From Tetradesmus obliquus (lineage: Eukaryota; Chlorophyta; Chlorophyceae; Sphaeropleales; Scenedesmaceae), in NCBI GenBank assembly GCA_030272155.1, contig CP126202.1, positions 1,240,001 to 1,304,000 on the forward strand: a DNA stretch of 64,000 bases. The letters are read 5' to 3'. Below the pieces are notes generated by a model. That model worked only from the letters and a program-made list of their open reading frames with translations, had not been told where the DNA came from and did no database searches. How positions within the stretch are numbered: the first letter of the stretch is position 1; each line of letters begins with the position of its first letter. A program made the position numbers and the translations under genes. Of the stretch, positions 12,511-23,140 are shown piece after piece.

Positions 12511-12848
12511 ATGCAACACCAGAGGCGCGCCAGCAGCTGCCCCCAGCCCCTGCTCCCCACTCCAGGCCTAGCAGCGCTCTCAGCACTGCCCTGTGCAGCT
12601 GCCTCGCAGACACAGCACAGTCAACGCTGAGCTATGCGCTGCCAGGTCACCTGCTGCTGCGCACACCCTTTGTGGGCTTGCATGCAGATGACAATGACTA
12701 TGTGGCAGAGGCAATTGCACACTGGCATGGCATGGACGCGTGCAAGGACATGATGTTTGTGAACAGCAGCCGCTATCTGGCAGCGAGGAAGCCAAATGGA
12801 GCGAAGAAGAGGCTGGTATGGAGGGGGGCTGCAAACAGGCACATGTGA
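8895..12848 (+). CDS. 1317-residue Gln/Ala/Ser-rich protein of unknown function
   Basis: One uninterrupted frame of 3954 nt from ATG (MLPPTVTGSAY) to TGA, unusual in a region where other genes have many introns. The frame is also open for 24 nt upstream without an ATG. Nearly all of the product is low-complexity: Gln, Ala, Ser and His tracts, several Pro/Gly spacers, alanine-rich helices with scattered Arg/Lys around residues 900-1000, and a run of seven Asp near residue 1210. The last 70 residues look more ordinary and folded, with VGLHADDNDYVAEAIAHWHG, CKDMMFVNSSRYLA and a basic end (GAKKRLVWRGAANRHM). I recognise no domain. Such composition is common in algal nuclear regulators and RNA-binding proteins, but that is only a guess. 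Conserved length of the frame supports real coding. Confidence 0.6.
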
Positions 12849-14295
12849 GCGTTACATTATGTTACCCCAAGCAGCAGAGGGAAGCACCAGAGGGAGTGAA
12901 GCAGGGCCTGTGGAGCCTGCTTTGCGTTTGCATTATGCATCAACTAATCATACATAGCTCACACCAATGCGACACAGCTAGGCGTAAGCATAAGGACAAG
13001 CATGTGGCGCAGAGCAGGTAGCTTGACAAGTATGCGCTGTGCTGTGTCATGACGGCACAGGCCTGGTTCTGGTGGGTCGATCTTGGTTTGATATTCAGGC
13101 ATGCGTTAGAGGATGTGTTGACCTTAGGCAGCCTTGTCGCCGAGACCATAATACAACACATCGCTTGCATGTTGCTTGATCGTAGAACCCGTTTCAATTG
13201 CTGGCTATGGAAGCATGGCAGTCTGTGGCATGTATGGGCCACAGCACATTGGAATGTTACGTTTGTGCGTGCAGCATGCTGCATTGGTGGCGCTTGCAGG
13301 CCAACCCACTGGAATAATGCTCCTGGCACTGCCAGGAGGATGTGAAAGACGAGTTTAGGATGCAACTGTCACAGATCACAGTGTGATGGTGGCACATGCA
13401 CATGCCACAACCTATTGATTCATACCTGTTGCAATGTGTTTGTCCTTCCTGCGGGGTCACACCAGGTGGTGCAGTGATGCAGCCAACCAGAGTGACTCGG
13501 CCATGGCCCAGCCCAAGCGCGGCTGTCCCATGTGCACTGTATCATAGCGTGTAAGTGCAGCGCATGGCAGCTTTGTCATCACAATACTGCAGCTGAGAGC
13601 ATTTGATGGCTTCTGACTGTCTGACATCAAATCCTGCTGTAAGGGGGTACAGCAAGTCTACGCTTACTTGATGGTACTCTTGTGTGAGCTGGCATGACGA
13701 GCCATGGCCTGGGCAGGTCTAGGGTTTGGCATGAGACATGGTTGGGCTCAATCACATGCCTTACAGCAACGACAAAATCAGCATTACTTGATTTCGCGCG
13801 TGTTTTCGTATCTCTGGAGGTTGATTTCTCAACAGCAACCTGTGTGCATCGCTCAACCAGCAACAGCAGTAGTAGGACAGCAACAGCACCACAGAAAGTG
13901 AGCGCCTGATCGGGCACTTCGACATTAGCTAGAAATACTCAACAATAGAAATATCGTTTGTTGACGTTCGGTCGGTTCTGGCTTGCAGTGGCACATGACG
14001 GCTGTCGTGAAGTGGAATGGAAGGGCCAGGCGTTTTCGTACCTGATGCACCATCCTGGTTTCAATAAGACTGAGAACTATGGATCCTCGAAGGCAGCAAC
14101 AGGTGCGAACGACCCCTCCTGTTGACGAGTGTGTGGTCCCGACCAGCACAGTCACTCACGCATTCGGCATGGTCAAGAGGCTTCCATACTTACGATGGGT
14201 ATCTCGCAGGTGCCCATGCATCTGATTACGGACCCAGCAGCAGCGATGTCGGCACCAGGGTAAGCCGGCCTCACCATTGTCAACAGCAGTGTCAA

Positions 14296-14327
<32 letters not shown>

Positions 14328-14484
14328 GACTTCCAACAGCACGAAAGTCTTGTATGCCTGAGCACTCTAGTTGATCAAACACGTTGTTGGTTTATCATGT
14401 TGTTGAAGCTGTGCCTGGGTAGGCTGTTGCTGCTGCCCACACAACTCACTGGCAACTGCTGCTCTGCGCCTGTCTGTCCTGCAG
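12849..14484. other. intergenic region and probable 5' part of the aldo/keto reductase
   Basis: No confident gene. A CAG-rich stretch lies at 14279-14330. The upstream exon that must carry the reductase start codon should be near the right end of this stretch. A candidate ATG at 14078, followed after eight codons by GT, would make a very short first exon, but I cannot prove it. Confidence 0.4.
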
Positions 14485-15223
14485 GCTGGCACAGGCACCT
14501 GGAATGGGCCAGCACCCACAGGTGCCCGCGACCCAGCAGCAGCAGCGGCAGCAGCAGCAGCAGCCAATCTAACAGCTGCAAATGAGGCCACCACAGCACT
14601 GCTGTCGACAGGTCAGCGCATCCCAATGATTGGCCTGGGCACCTACCAGCTCAAATCCGCTGATGCGGTAAAGAAGGCACTGGAGCTGGGCTACCGTCAC
14701 TTTGACTGTGAGTGGTTTGACTTTGACTTTGACCAAGACTAGTTTGACTGAAAACATTCACAGCTGTCAGCTCTGCTCTGCTGACGTGGTGGGGAAGGCA
14801 CTGGAGCTGGGCTACCGCCACGTTGACTGTGACTACCAGGTTTGACTTTGACTTTTCGACCGTGAGTAGTTGGACTGAGTAGTTTTACTTTGATTGGGTA
14901 CTCACGTGAATTGTGAGAGGCAGAAACCGGCACATTAAGAGCGGCACAGCAAGTTGAGCGTTTGCAAGCAGCTGCTACTTCACATCTGTTCTCAAGGTAT
15001 CGCCTTTGATTTTGCCTTTCTTCTGTACAGGCGCTGCCTTCTATGGCAACGAGGCCATTGTGGGCGAGGGCCTGGCGGAATTTGTTGCTGCTGGGCGCCG
15101 CTCGGAGCTGTTTGTGACCAGCAAGGTCTGGAACACACACCACAAGCCCGCAGACGCAAGGTGCGACGGATACATTAGTTAACGGCCAGCATCTTGCAGC
15201 AGCAGCAGCATTGCAGCAGCAGT

Positions 15224-15269
<46 letters not shown>

Positions 15270-15432
15270 CAACAGCAATAGAGCGGCGGCTGCAGCAGGC
15301 GTTGCAGCATTGGCGGCGGTACATCATGGTTGTTATTGTTTCAATGCTCCCGGAGCTGTTTGTGACCAGCAAGGTCTGGAACACGCACACAATCAGCCTG
15401 CAGACGCGAGGTATGAAGGATGTCTGCAAGTG

Positions 15433-15468
<36 letters not shown>

Positions 15469-16352
15469 GGTGGGGCGAGCCATGTGGCACGCAGTGCACT
15501 CTTGATGCTCGTGTGCTTGTTGGTTCTCTGACTTCCACAAGGGGCTCTTCAGCAGAGCTCGAAAGACCTGGGGCTGCAGCAGCTGGGCCTGCAACAACTT
15601 ATGCGCTTGTCATCACGCATGCTTCCCATCTGCTTGTGTGCCTATCCGTAGGGCTTCAGTGCAGCAGAGCTTGAAGGACCTTGGCCTGCAGCAGCTGGAC
15701 CTGGTGCTGGTGCACTGGCCTGAGGCCTGGGCAGCCGGCAGCGACCCAGAGGGCACTGTTATCCCGGATGACAGCATCAGCCTGCTGGACACCTGGTGAG
15801 CAATGCAGTAATTGGAGCAGCTTGTTTGTTTGTTTGTTTGTTGAAGAGGCAGCATCTTAAACATGTCACGTGCAGCTGGCAGCGGCCCAGAGGGCACTGT
15901 CATTCCGGATGACAGTGTCAGCCTGCTGGACACCCGGTGAGCTGGAGCTATTGCTGTTTGTATGTTTGTGCTGTTTGTTTGTGCTGTAATGCGAGTTGGC
16001 TGCGCCCCAACTGCAATGCCTGCGTTTGCTGACTTCCATGGCAGTTTAATTCTAAGTACCGTCCTTTGTGGCCATTGTGGCAGCGGTCTTGCGGCCTGGC
16101 CACCCTCAAAGCTGCTGCCAGTGCCAACATGCTGACATCTTTCGCTGCTGCTGCTGCTGCCGCTGCTGCCGCTGCCGCCGCTGCTGCTGCTGCACCTGCT
16201 GCTGCTGCTGCCAGGTGCGGCCTGGAGGCGCTTGTTGATGAGGGCCTCGTGGCAGCCCTGGGCCTCGGCAACTGATGCTCCCATGCTGACATCTCTTGCT
16301 GCTGCTGCTGCTACTGCTGCTGCTGCTGCTGCTGCTTCTGCTGCTGCCGGTA

Positions 16353-16385
<33 letters not shown>

Positions 16386-16465
16386 GTGGCCTGGAGGCGC
16401 TTGTTGATGAGGGCCTCGTGGCAGCCCTGGGCCTCGGCAACTGATGCTCCCATGCTGACATCTCT

Positions 16466-16496
<31 letters not shown>

Positions 16497-18387
16497 GCTG
16501 CTGCTTCTGCTGCTGCCGGTACTGCCGCTGCTGCTGCTGCTGCTGCTGCTGCCAGGCGTGGCCTGGAGGCGCTTGTTGACGAGGGCCTCGTGGCAGCCCT
16601 GGGCCTGAGCAACTGCAGCCTGACACAGGTTGAGGAGGTGCTGGCAGCAGCCAAGCACAAGCCAGTGTGCAACCAGGTGCGTGGCCAGTTGTATCCAGTT
16701 ATAACCAGGTGTAACCAGGTGCTGGCAGTTGCCAAGAGAATGCTTGTGTGTGACCAGGTTGAGGAGGTGCTGGCAGCAGCCAAGCACAAGCCCGTGTGCA
16801 ACCAGGTGTGCTATAGTGTGAGGCAGTGTGCCAGTGTGCCTGTGCGAGTGTGAGGATGTTTGTGTTGGATGGCGTGGTGCTTGCTGCTGTGCTGCATCTG
16901 CTGCTGGCAGCAGCCAAGCACAAGCCAGTGTGCAACCAGGTACGTGGCCAGGTGTAACCAGTGTTAACTAGGTGCAACCAGGTGCTGGCAGCAGCCAAGC
17001 ACAAGCCAGTGTGCAACCAGGTGCGCGCCAGCATATGTGTTGACATAGACATTGCACTTGATTGCATGCGAGCAGGCCAGCCGAACATAAAAGTAATCCT
17101 GCTAATCTATGACAACATTGGCGGTTACATGCTGTTAACATGGAGTGGCTGTGTGCTTGCTCTTTATCTGGTGTTGTCGTGTCCTGGCAGATCGAGCTGC
17201 ACCCGCTGCTAGCGCAGCGCAAGCTGGTTGGCGTGTCGTGCAAGCTGCTACACGCCGTCACATGCTGTGTGCTTGCTCTGATGTCTGCTGTTTCCCTGTT
17301 CATCCCCTGCAGATCGAGCTGCACCCGCTGCTGGCGCAGCGCAAGCTCGTTGGCGTGTCATACCGCAAGGGTGTGGTCAGCGTGGCGTACTCGCCCCTAG
17401 GCATAGGCAGCCCTGAGCTGCTGCAGCACCCTGTGGTGGCTCAGATTGCAGCAGAGACCGGGAAGACGCCTGTGCAGGTGCGGTGCTGGCGGCCTTGTAA
17501 GGACAGCAGTGTTACGTGTCGTGTTGCAGACGACAGGCGGTTGTGTTGGTGCTGTGCGTTGTATGTTTGCAGTCGTCACTGCAGCGGCCGTTGAGCTAGT
17601 GAGCCTGCTGGTTGGTTTTGGGGTTTCTGTTCACGGCAGCACACTGTTTTGGCCTCTGCATTAAGAGCTGCTGCAGCTGCTCCTGGTGGCTCAAGTACAA
17701 CATGCAGCGCGGGGTGGTGGTCATCCCCATCGCAACTGCACAGCCGTGAGTGCGTATGCTCAGCGTGTCGTGTCTGTCTGTGCTGCTGTGCTTGCAGGTG
17801 CTGCTCAAGTACAACATGCAGCGCGGCGTGGTGGTCATCCCTGAAACCAGCGCAGTTACAAATGCGCTGCTTGCAGAGCCATGTCGCCTTTGATTGCTAT
17901 ATGTTTCTGCTGCTGCTGCAGGTGCTGCTCAAGTACAACATGCAGCGCGGCGTGGTGGTCATCCCCAAGGCCAGCAGCCCGGAGCACCTGGCAGCAAACT
18001 TGCAAGGCATGTTCAGCTGGAGGCTCAACAACCAGCAGAAGGTGCGGCGCAGCAAAAGTTTTGTTTGTTTTCTTGTCATGCCAGTTGCAGCTGTTTATAT
18101 TCAGGGGACTTTCGAGCCAATGACAGGCTCACTGGGCAACCACCTTGTGCACAACCATCAACATGGCAGCTACAGCTGTTGTGCCGTCTGCTGCGTGTGG
18201 AGAACAGAGGGACTGTTTATTTTGCTGTGCTTCGCAGATCCTGCTGGACACGATGGACACAGGCAAGCGCTTCATCGACCCCAAGTGGAAGAACTGGGGT
18301 GATAAGGAGGAGGGAGGAGTGGCCAAGCCCAGCATTGTGCTGGCAGCAGCAGCAGCAGCAGCAGCACCCACCGCTGCTGAGCAGTAG
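14485..18387 (+). CDS. aldo/keto reductase, start codon not found
   Basis: Seven exons join in phase: 14485-14707, 15031-15160, 15652-15795, 16556-16676, 17313-17477, 17922-18041 and 18238-18387 (TAG). They encode RIPMIGLGTYQL, GYRHFDCAAFYGNEAIVG, ELFVTSKVWN, LDLVLVHWPEAW, LVAALGLSNCSLTQ, IELHPLLAQRKLV, VVSVAYSPLG and VVVIPKASSPEHLAANL. The catalytic tetrad of the family is present: Asp of HFD, Tyr of FYG, Lys of TSK and His of VHW. The IPKAS segment matches the NADPH-binding loop. Such enzymes reduce aldehydes and ketones with NAD(P)H. Exon 1 opens at an acceptor with no in-frame ATG, so an upstream exon is missing from the model. A polyalanine tract ends the protein. Introns contain truncated copies of five or more exon ends. 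Confidence 0.85.
14790..15940 (+). repeat. truncated exon-end copies in aldo/keto reductase introns 1-3
   Basis: About 14790-14830 repeats the 3' end of exon 1 (KALELGYRH codons plus donor region). About 15346-15414 repeats the 3' end of exon 2, and 15545-15605 the 5' end of exon 3. About 15867-15939 repeats the 3' end of exon 3 with a GTGAGC donor. Each copy is diverged and lacks the rest of the exon. CAG runs at 15223-15270 and 15436-15468 separate them. Confidence 0.8.
16110..17027 (+). repeat. tandem partial copies of aldo/keto reductase exon 4
   Basis: The start of exon 4 (LEALVDEGLVAALGL codons) with its CTG-rich acceptor tract is repeated upstream at about 16211-16275 and 16381-16444, a spacing near 170-175 bp from each to the next. 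The end of exon 4 (AAAKHKPVCNQ codons plus donor) is repeated downstream at about 16755-16806, 16905-16941 and 16980-17022. Confidence 0.85.
17189..17850 (+). repeat. partial copies of aldo/keto reductase exons 5 and 6 starts
   Basis: At 17189-17235 the acceptor and first codons of exon 5 (IELHPLLAQRKLVGV) recur ahead of the full exon at 17313. At about 17683-17730 and 17799-17845 the acceptor and first 16 or so codons of exon 6 (LLKYNMQRGVVVIP) recur ahead of the full exon at 17922. Both sets lie only on the 5' side of the intact exon. Confidence 0.85.
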
Positions 18388-19624
18388 CTTGACAGGCTGC
18401 AGGGAGCTGATAAGTAGCGCACAATTTGTTTTGGCAGCAGCAGCGGCAGCAGCGGCATCCATTGCATCCATTGCTGCTGAGCAGTAGCTTGGCAGGCTGC
18501 AGATGTGCAGCGGCGTATTTGGGGTTTTGAAGGTGTTTGTGGCGTCGTTGTGTTGAGCAGTAGGCTGGCGAGTGCAGCAGAATGATTCGTGAAGTACGGG
18601 CGAAGGTTGGGCCTGTTGTGACCAATGACGGTAACCACCCATGGGCTGCCCATGTTGCGACGCACCGTGACGGAAATTGTTTTTTCACCAAGCCTTATGT
18701 AAATGTTTGTCGCAGCAGCCCCAATGCGACATCCGTAATTGTGTGCTTGCTGACAGTCGTTGCCATGCCACCCATGATACACATGTACGCTACACAACAG
18801 GCAAGTGCAACATCAATAACACGCAAACTGATTTTCCAGACGTTGGTTTTGCGGTCGTTGGGTAGGGCGGTGTGTAAGTGACCGGGCATCCTGGAGATTC
18901 TCCGGAAGTGGGAAGTACTGCAGAGCACCCCAGCACCCTTCGGCTCCTACAAAGCCGACAGCAGCCCGTCTGGTGCACCATACATTTACCAAGATGCGAC
19001 ATAGATTGACATAGCATTAGTAGATTACAGTAGCACCAGCACTACGTGTTGGCGGTGATGATGTAGCATTTCTCGCCAGCGCGCCCAGGCCACTGCTGGA
19101 GCGCTGGATCTTTCAAAGCAAGCATACGCACGCTTCATGGTGGGTGGTCTGCGCGCAGCTCTGCTCAGACAGTGGTCAGTGCTGTCACCGCAGGTCTTCC
19201 CGCTTCAAGCTCCTCTGACACAGTGCGAATTGCGCTGGACGCTGCTTTTTCTGTGATAAGATGCAACAGCAAGCCATCTAGCTATGACAGAACGTGTGCT
19301 TGGGCAGCATCGTAGCGGCAGTAGCAACAACGACAGGGCAGCACAACAACAGCAATGGCGCCTCAGAACCGCAGCGCCTGCTTCACATTTGACACTTGTT
19401 TTAAACAACTAAGTCAATCTTATGTTTCTGTGTGGTTTTCGCAGGTGCTGCGTTGGCGTCGCCGTGACTTCCCTGCCTTTTCCTGCAAGCCCCCTGGCCA
19501 GTGCAGCTCATACAGTGCCTATAGGCCATCATGCAGCAGCGCTACACCTGCAGCAGCAGAAGCCCTTCAGCCTTTTGATGGCTTGAAGGTGCACTGCAGC
19601 AAAGCAGAGGGCGCTAGCTTGCCT

Positions 19625-20118
19625 GTGGCGGGATGCGTGAGCACATCAGCCTGCTAGGCAGCGCGCATGCCTGCTGCGCCACAGCAGCGCCAGCGCCAGC
19701 AGCAGGCAGCGCAGCAATGCGGCAGTGCAGGGATTTATATGTGAGCACATCTGCCTGTCAGGCAGCGCTCATGCATGCTGCACCAGCAGCAATGGCACCA
19801 GCGCCAGCGCCAGCAGCAGGCGGTGCCAGGGCAGTCAGTAGGTGTGAGCGCATCTGCCTGCTAGGCAGAGCTCATGCATGCACAGCTACAGCAGCGCCAG
19901 CGCCAGCAGCAGCTACAGCAGCAGGCAGCACAGCAATGCATAGCGGCTTGCGTGAGCATATCTGCCTGCCAGGCAGCGCTCATGCATGCTGCACCAGCAC
20001 TGCCAGCGCCAGCAGCAGCAGCAGCAGCAGTTGAAGCAGGCAATGTGGCAGTGCAGGGGTTTATGTTCTGAGCACATCTGCCTGCCAGGCAATGCTCATG
20101 CATGCACAGCTACAGCAG

Positions 20119-20170
<52 letters not shown>

Positions 20171-20235
20171 CAACGCAGCAACGCATGGAGGCATGTGTAA
20201 GCACATCTGCCTGCAGGCAGCGCTTACCCATGCGC
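19625..20235. repeat. minisatellite with about 110-bp units
   Basis: About six units share GTGAGCACATCTGCCTGC, CAGGCAGCGCTCATGCATGC and a CAGCGCCAGC-rich part. The first unit follows a frame open from 19442 to 19635, so the array may again be copies of an exon-donor junction (GTGAGCAC). A long CAG run lies at 20117-20168. Confidence 0.75.
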
Positions 20236-20589
20236 CGCCATAGCAGCGCCAGCACCAGGCAACGCCCGCACTGCTCAACAGATGACGTGTCTTTGTGGAC
20301 ACATCATAGACCAGAAGTATTGGAAGCGTGGACAGTAATCCAGCCAAGCACGCCGGGGCTAACCATTAGGTAAGAGGCATGACTGCAGGCCATGTAGCTG
20401 GCCATAGCAGCAGCTTGACGTGCTGTGCATAGCCTGCAGTTACCACAGTTGTTGGTGAAGTGTATGGCATGCGTAGCTGCAAACTTGCAACAGCACAGCC
20501 TTACCTTGAAGTCTTGGCGGCAGCACCTTGCTCACCAGTTATCAAAAAATAAGAAAGTGGCTTACATGGCTCTCTTTTGCTGCTGCTGC

Positions 20590-20850
20590 TGCTGCTGCTG
20601 TCTGCAGCCCGTGAGGCAACCACCTTGACCAAGCTACCACCAACAAGATGAAGCACACCAGCTGCAGGCAGCAGTGCCGCAACCACCGTTGACCAAGCTA
20701 CCACCAACAAGATGAAGCACACCAGCTGAAGGCCAGGGCTCTTGGCATCAGGTGACAAGATGCTCCCACTGCTGCCTGCAGCCAGGGGGCAACCACCGTT
20801 GACCAAGCTACCACCACCAACAAGATTAAGCACACCAGCTGCTGGCTGAG
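20590..20850. repeat. three copies of a 38-bp core repeat
   Basis: The core (TTGACCAAGCTACCACCAAC followed by AAGATGAAGCACACCAGCTG, with small changes) occurs near 20624, 20690 and 20798. The second and third units also share flanking text. No coding role seen. Confidence 0.75.
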
Positions 20851-21899
20851 TGCCTTGACATCAAATGACAAGACTGTGTGAACGATGTTGTCTGCATTGT
20901 GATGCAGCTGACTGCAAATGACTGCTCAAGTCTGGCACTGTTCCAAGTGCCATGACAGTTGACACTACCAAACGAACAACCAGCCCAGCTGTGCCTGCTT
21001 TAAGTTGAAGAGCCGGCACGTGGCGAGCTGACGCAAATGATTGGACGGGCATGGACTTAGTGGGCGCGCTCTGTGGCAGCAGCTGTACTCTTGGCATGGC
21101 ATGTTGCTGGCTGCAGCACGACTGCCCAGTGCGCTTGTGCATGCTTCTGCTGCATTCATTGCATGCCAGGTCACTGCGGCAAGGAGTAGCAGACATGCAA
21201 GGGTACATTGTGCTGGCGGTTGCAGGGGCAGCGGCAACGTGCACTTGCGCTGTGGGTGAGCGCAGCCTGCTGCTTCAGGCCAGCTGTTGAGTGCGTGCAC
21301 ACTGCACTGCCTTGCCTTTTGTGGCGTTGGCAGTTGCGTGGCAGCATGCAGTAGCTGCGACTCGTCAATATTCTGCAAGCATGCAAGCAGTGCACTGCAG
21401 CAGTGTGTCACACTGCATTGCAGCAGCAGATGTGCTGTGTGGCCAGCCAGATGCATCAATTTCTTTGATGATGTGGTGTGCCTGTCCATAACTGTGCGTC
21501 ATGTGCTCCAGTGATGCATGCATGCATGCATGCTGGCATGCAAGCCTGTGTGGTGCTGCGCAGCTTGCTTGCTAGTTCCTACCATGTTTGGTAGCCTCTC
21601 TCTTTCCTTGAATTGTTTGGCAAGCACGACCCAGAGCACACTGCAGCATCGGATCAATAGTAACATGCAGTGTGCCTGGGAGCCGTTGTCAGTCTTACGT
21701 TCGTTATGTGTTACGTTACATCTGCATATGGCAGATGCTTCTCCCTGAGAGGGCGTATCGTAGGTGCCCAGTGCGTCATCTAGTGTATGCATCTGGGTGT
21801 TGGAACTAGGCGCATGTTGGTTTGCAACTACTAATAACTGGCAAGCAGGCCCCCCTGTCACCGAACCGTGGTGGTATGTGTGTGCGCGCCGCTGCCAGT

Positions 21900-22410
21900 G
21901 CTGCATAGGCTAACCAGCTGTGAAAACAACAGCTTTGAGTCCCAGCCATGCCCTGGACAGCTGTGCACAGGCACAGCTGCCAGTGCTGCATAGCCACAGC
22001 AATCGTGAGTCATGCATGACCGCAGTGCTGAACCACAGCCGTGCCTTGACAGTGCTGACAGTTGTGCATAAAAACACAGCTGCAAAGGCACGTGCGCCGC
22101 TGCCAGTGCTGCATAGCAAGCTGTGGGTTGCAGCCGTGCTTAGGACAGCTGTGCGTAGGCACAGCTCTTGATGCACATGTGTTTGTATGCTGTGTCGTGC
22201 ATGACCACTGTGGTTCTCACCACAGCCGTGGCTTGACAGTTGCACATAAATACAACTGCGCAAGCACGTGTGTTTGTGTGCTGTGTCATGCATGCATCCG
22301 CTGTGGTGAGAACCACAGCAGCGCCTTGGACAGCTGTGCATATGCACACTGTTGATGCACGTGTGTTTGTATGCTGCGTCATGCATGCATGCATTCGCTG
22401 TGATGTTTGC
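21900..22410. repeat. interleaved tandem repeats of about 90-95 bp
   Basis: Two motifs alternate. One, ending in GACAGCTGTGCATAGGCACAG-like text, recurs near 21955, 22050, 22143, 22228 and 22328. The other, TGTGTTTGTATGCTGTGTC then ATGCATG, recurs near 22178, 22268 and 22365. No gene recognised. Confidence 0.65.
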
Positions 22411-22624
22411 AGGGCCGCATCTGGCACTGCAAGGTTACCTGCTGGCAGCCGTATGAGCACCAGCACTAGATGAGCAGCTGCTGCCCACATGCATGTGCAT
22501 GTGGAGACGCCAGCACTGTTCAGGGTTTATATACATGCAGGGGTTTTGCACGTTGTGAAGGTGGTGGGGTGTGCGGCTGCTCGTAGCCTACTAACCTATC
22601 AGTAATGTTTGTTGTTCATTTTGG

Positions 22625-23140
22625 ATGCCCCCTGGCTTGCTTGTGCCTCCCTGCAGGGAGCTCGGCCAGTGGTTGCTGCTAGTTGGAGAGCTGTCGGCCA
22701 TAAGGCAGCAGCAGGAGACCAGCAGCTGCATGCATAAACATAATGCATGCATGCAAGGCCAGCGCTGTTCTGGTTGCAGTGCATCTAGGGTTTTGAGTGC
22801 GCCATGTTGGATGTTTGGTGTTGTGTTGGGGGTGCCCCCTGGCTTGCTGCGCCTCCCTCGCAGGGAGCTCAGGCAGCGGCTGCTGCTAGGTGGCCTGCAC
22901 CACACTAGCAACTGCCGGCTGCGTGCAAGTGCACGCGGCAAGTCTAGATTGTGTTATTGCATGTAAAGTTTTGAATGTTGAGCAAGTGTGCGCATCTATT
23001 TTTGAGAGAGGATAGTTACATGTGGGCCTTGGCACCATCTTAGGTTGTATGAGCCACATCATCCTTTGGGTGGTTGGTGTGTTGCGGATGCCCCCTGGCT
23101 TGCTGCGCCTCCCTGCGCGGGAGCTCGGCCAGTGGTGGAC
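22625..23140. repeat. three dispersed copies of a 55-bp GC-rich motif
   Basis: GCCCCCTGGCTTGCTGCGCC, followed by a small palindrome CTCCCTGCAGGGAG and GCTCGGCCAGTGG, occurs near 22626, 22839 and 23089. Spacing is about 213 and 250 bp. The palindrome is exact in the first copy and altered in the other two. Confidence 0.7.

Noticed and set aside
14739..16461. Long minus-strand frames rich in Ala, Gln or Ser over the reductase introns
   Set aside because: They are produced by CTG/CAG runs, which stay open in all frames; the plus strand carries a complete enzyme with catalytic residues.
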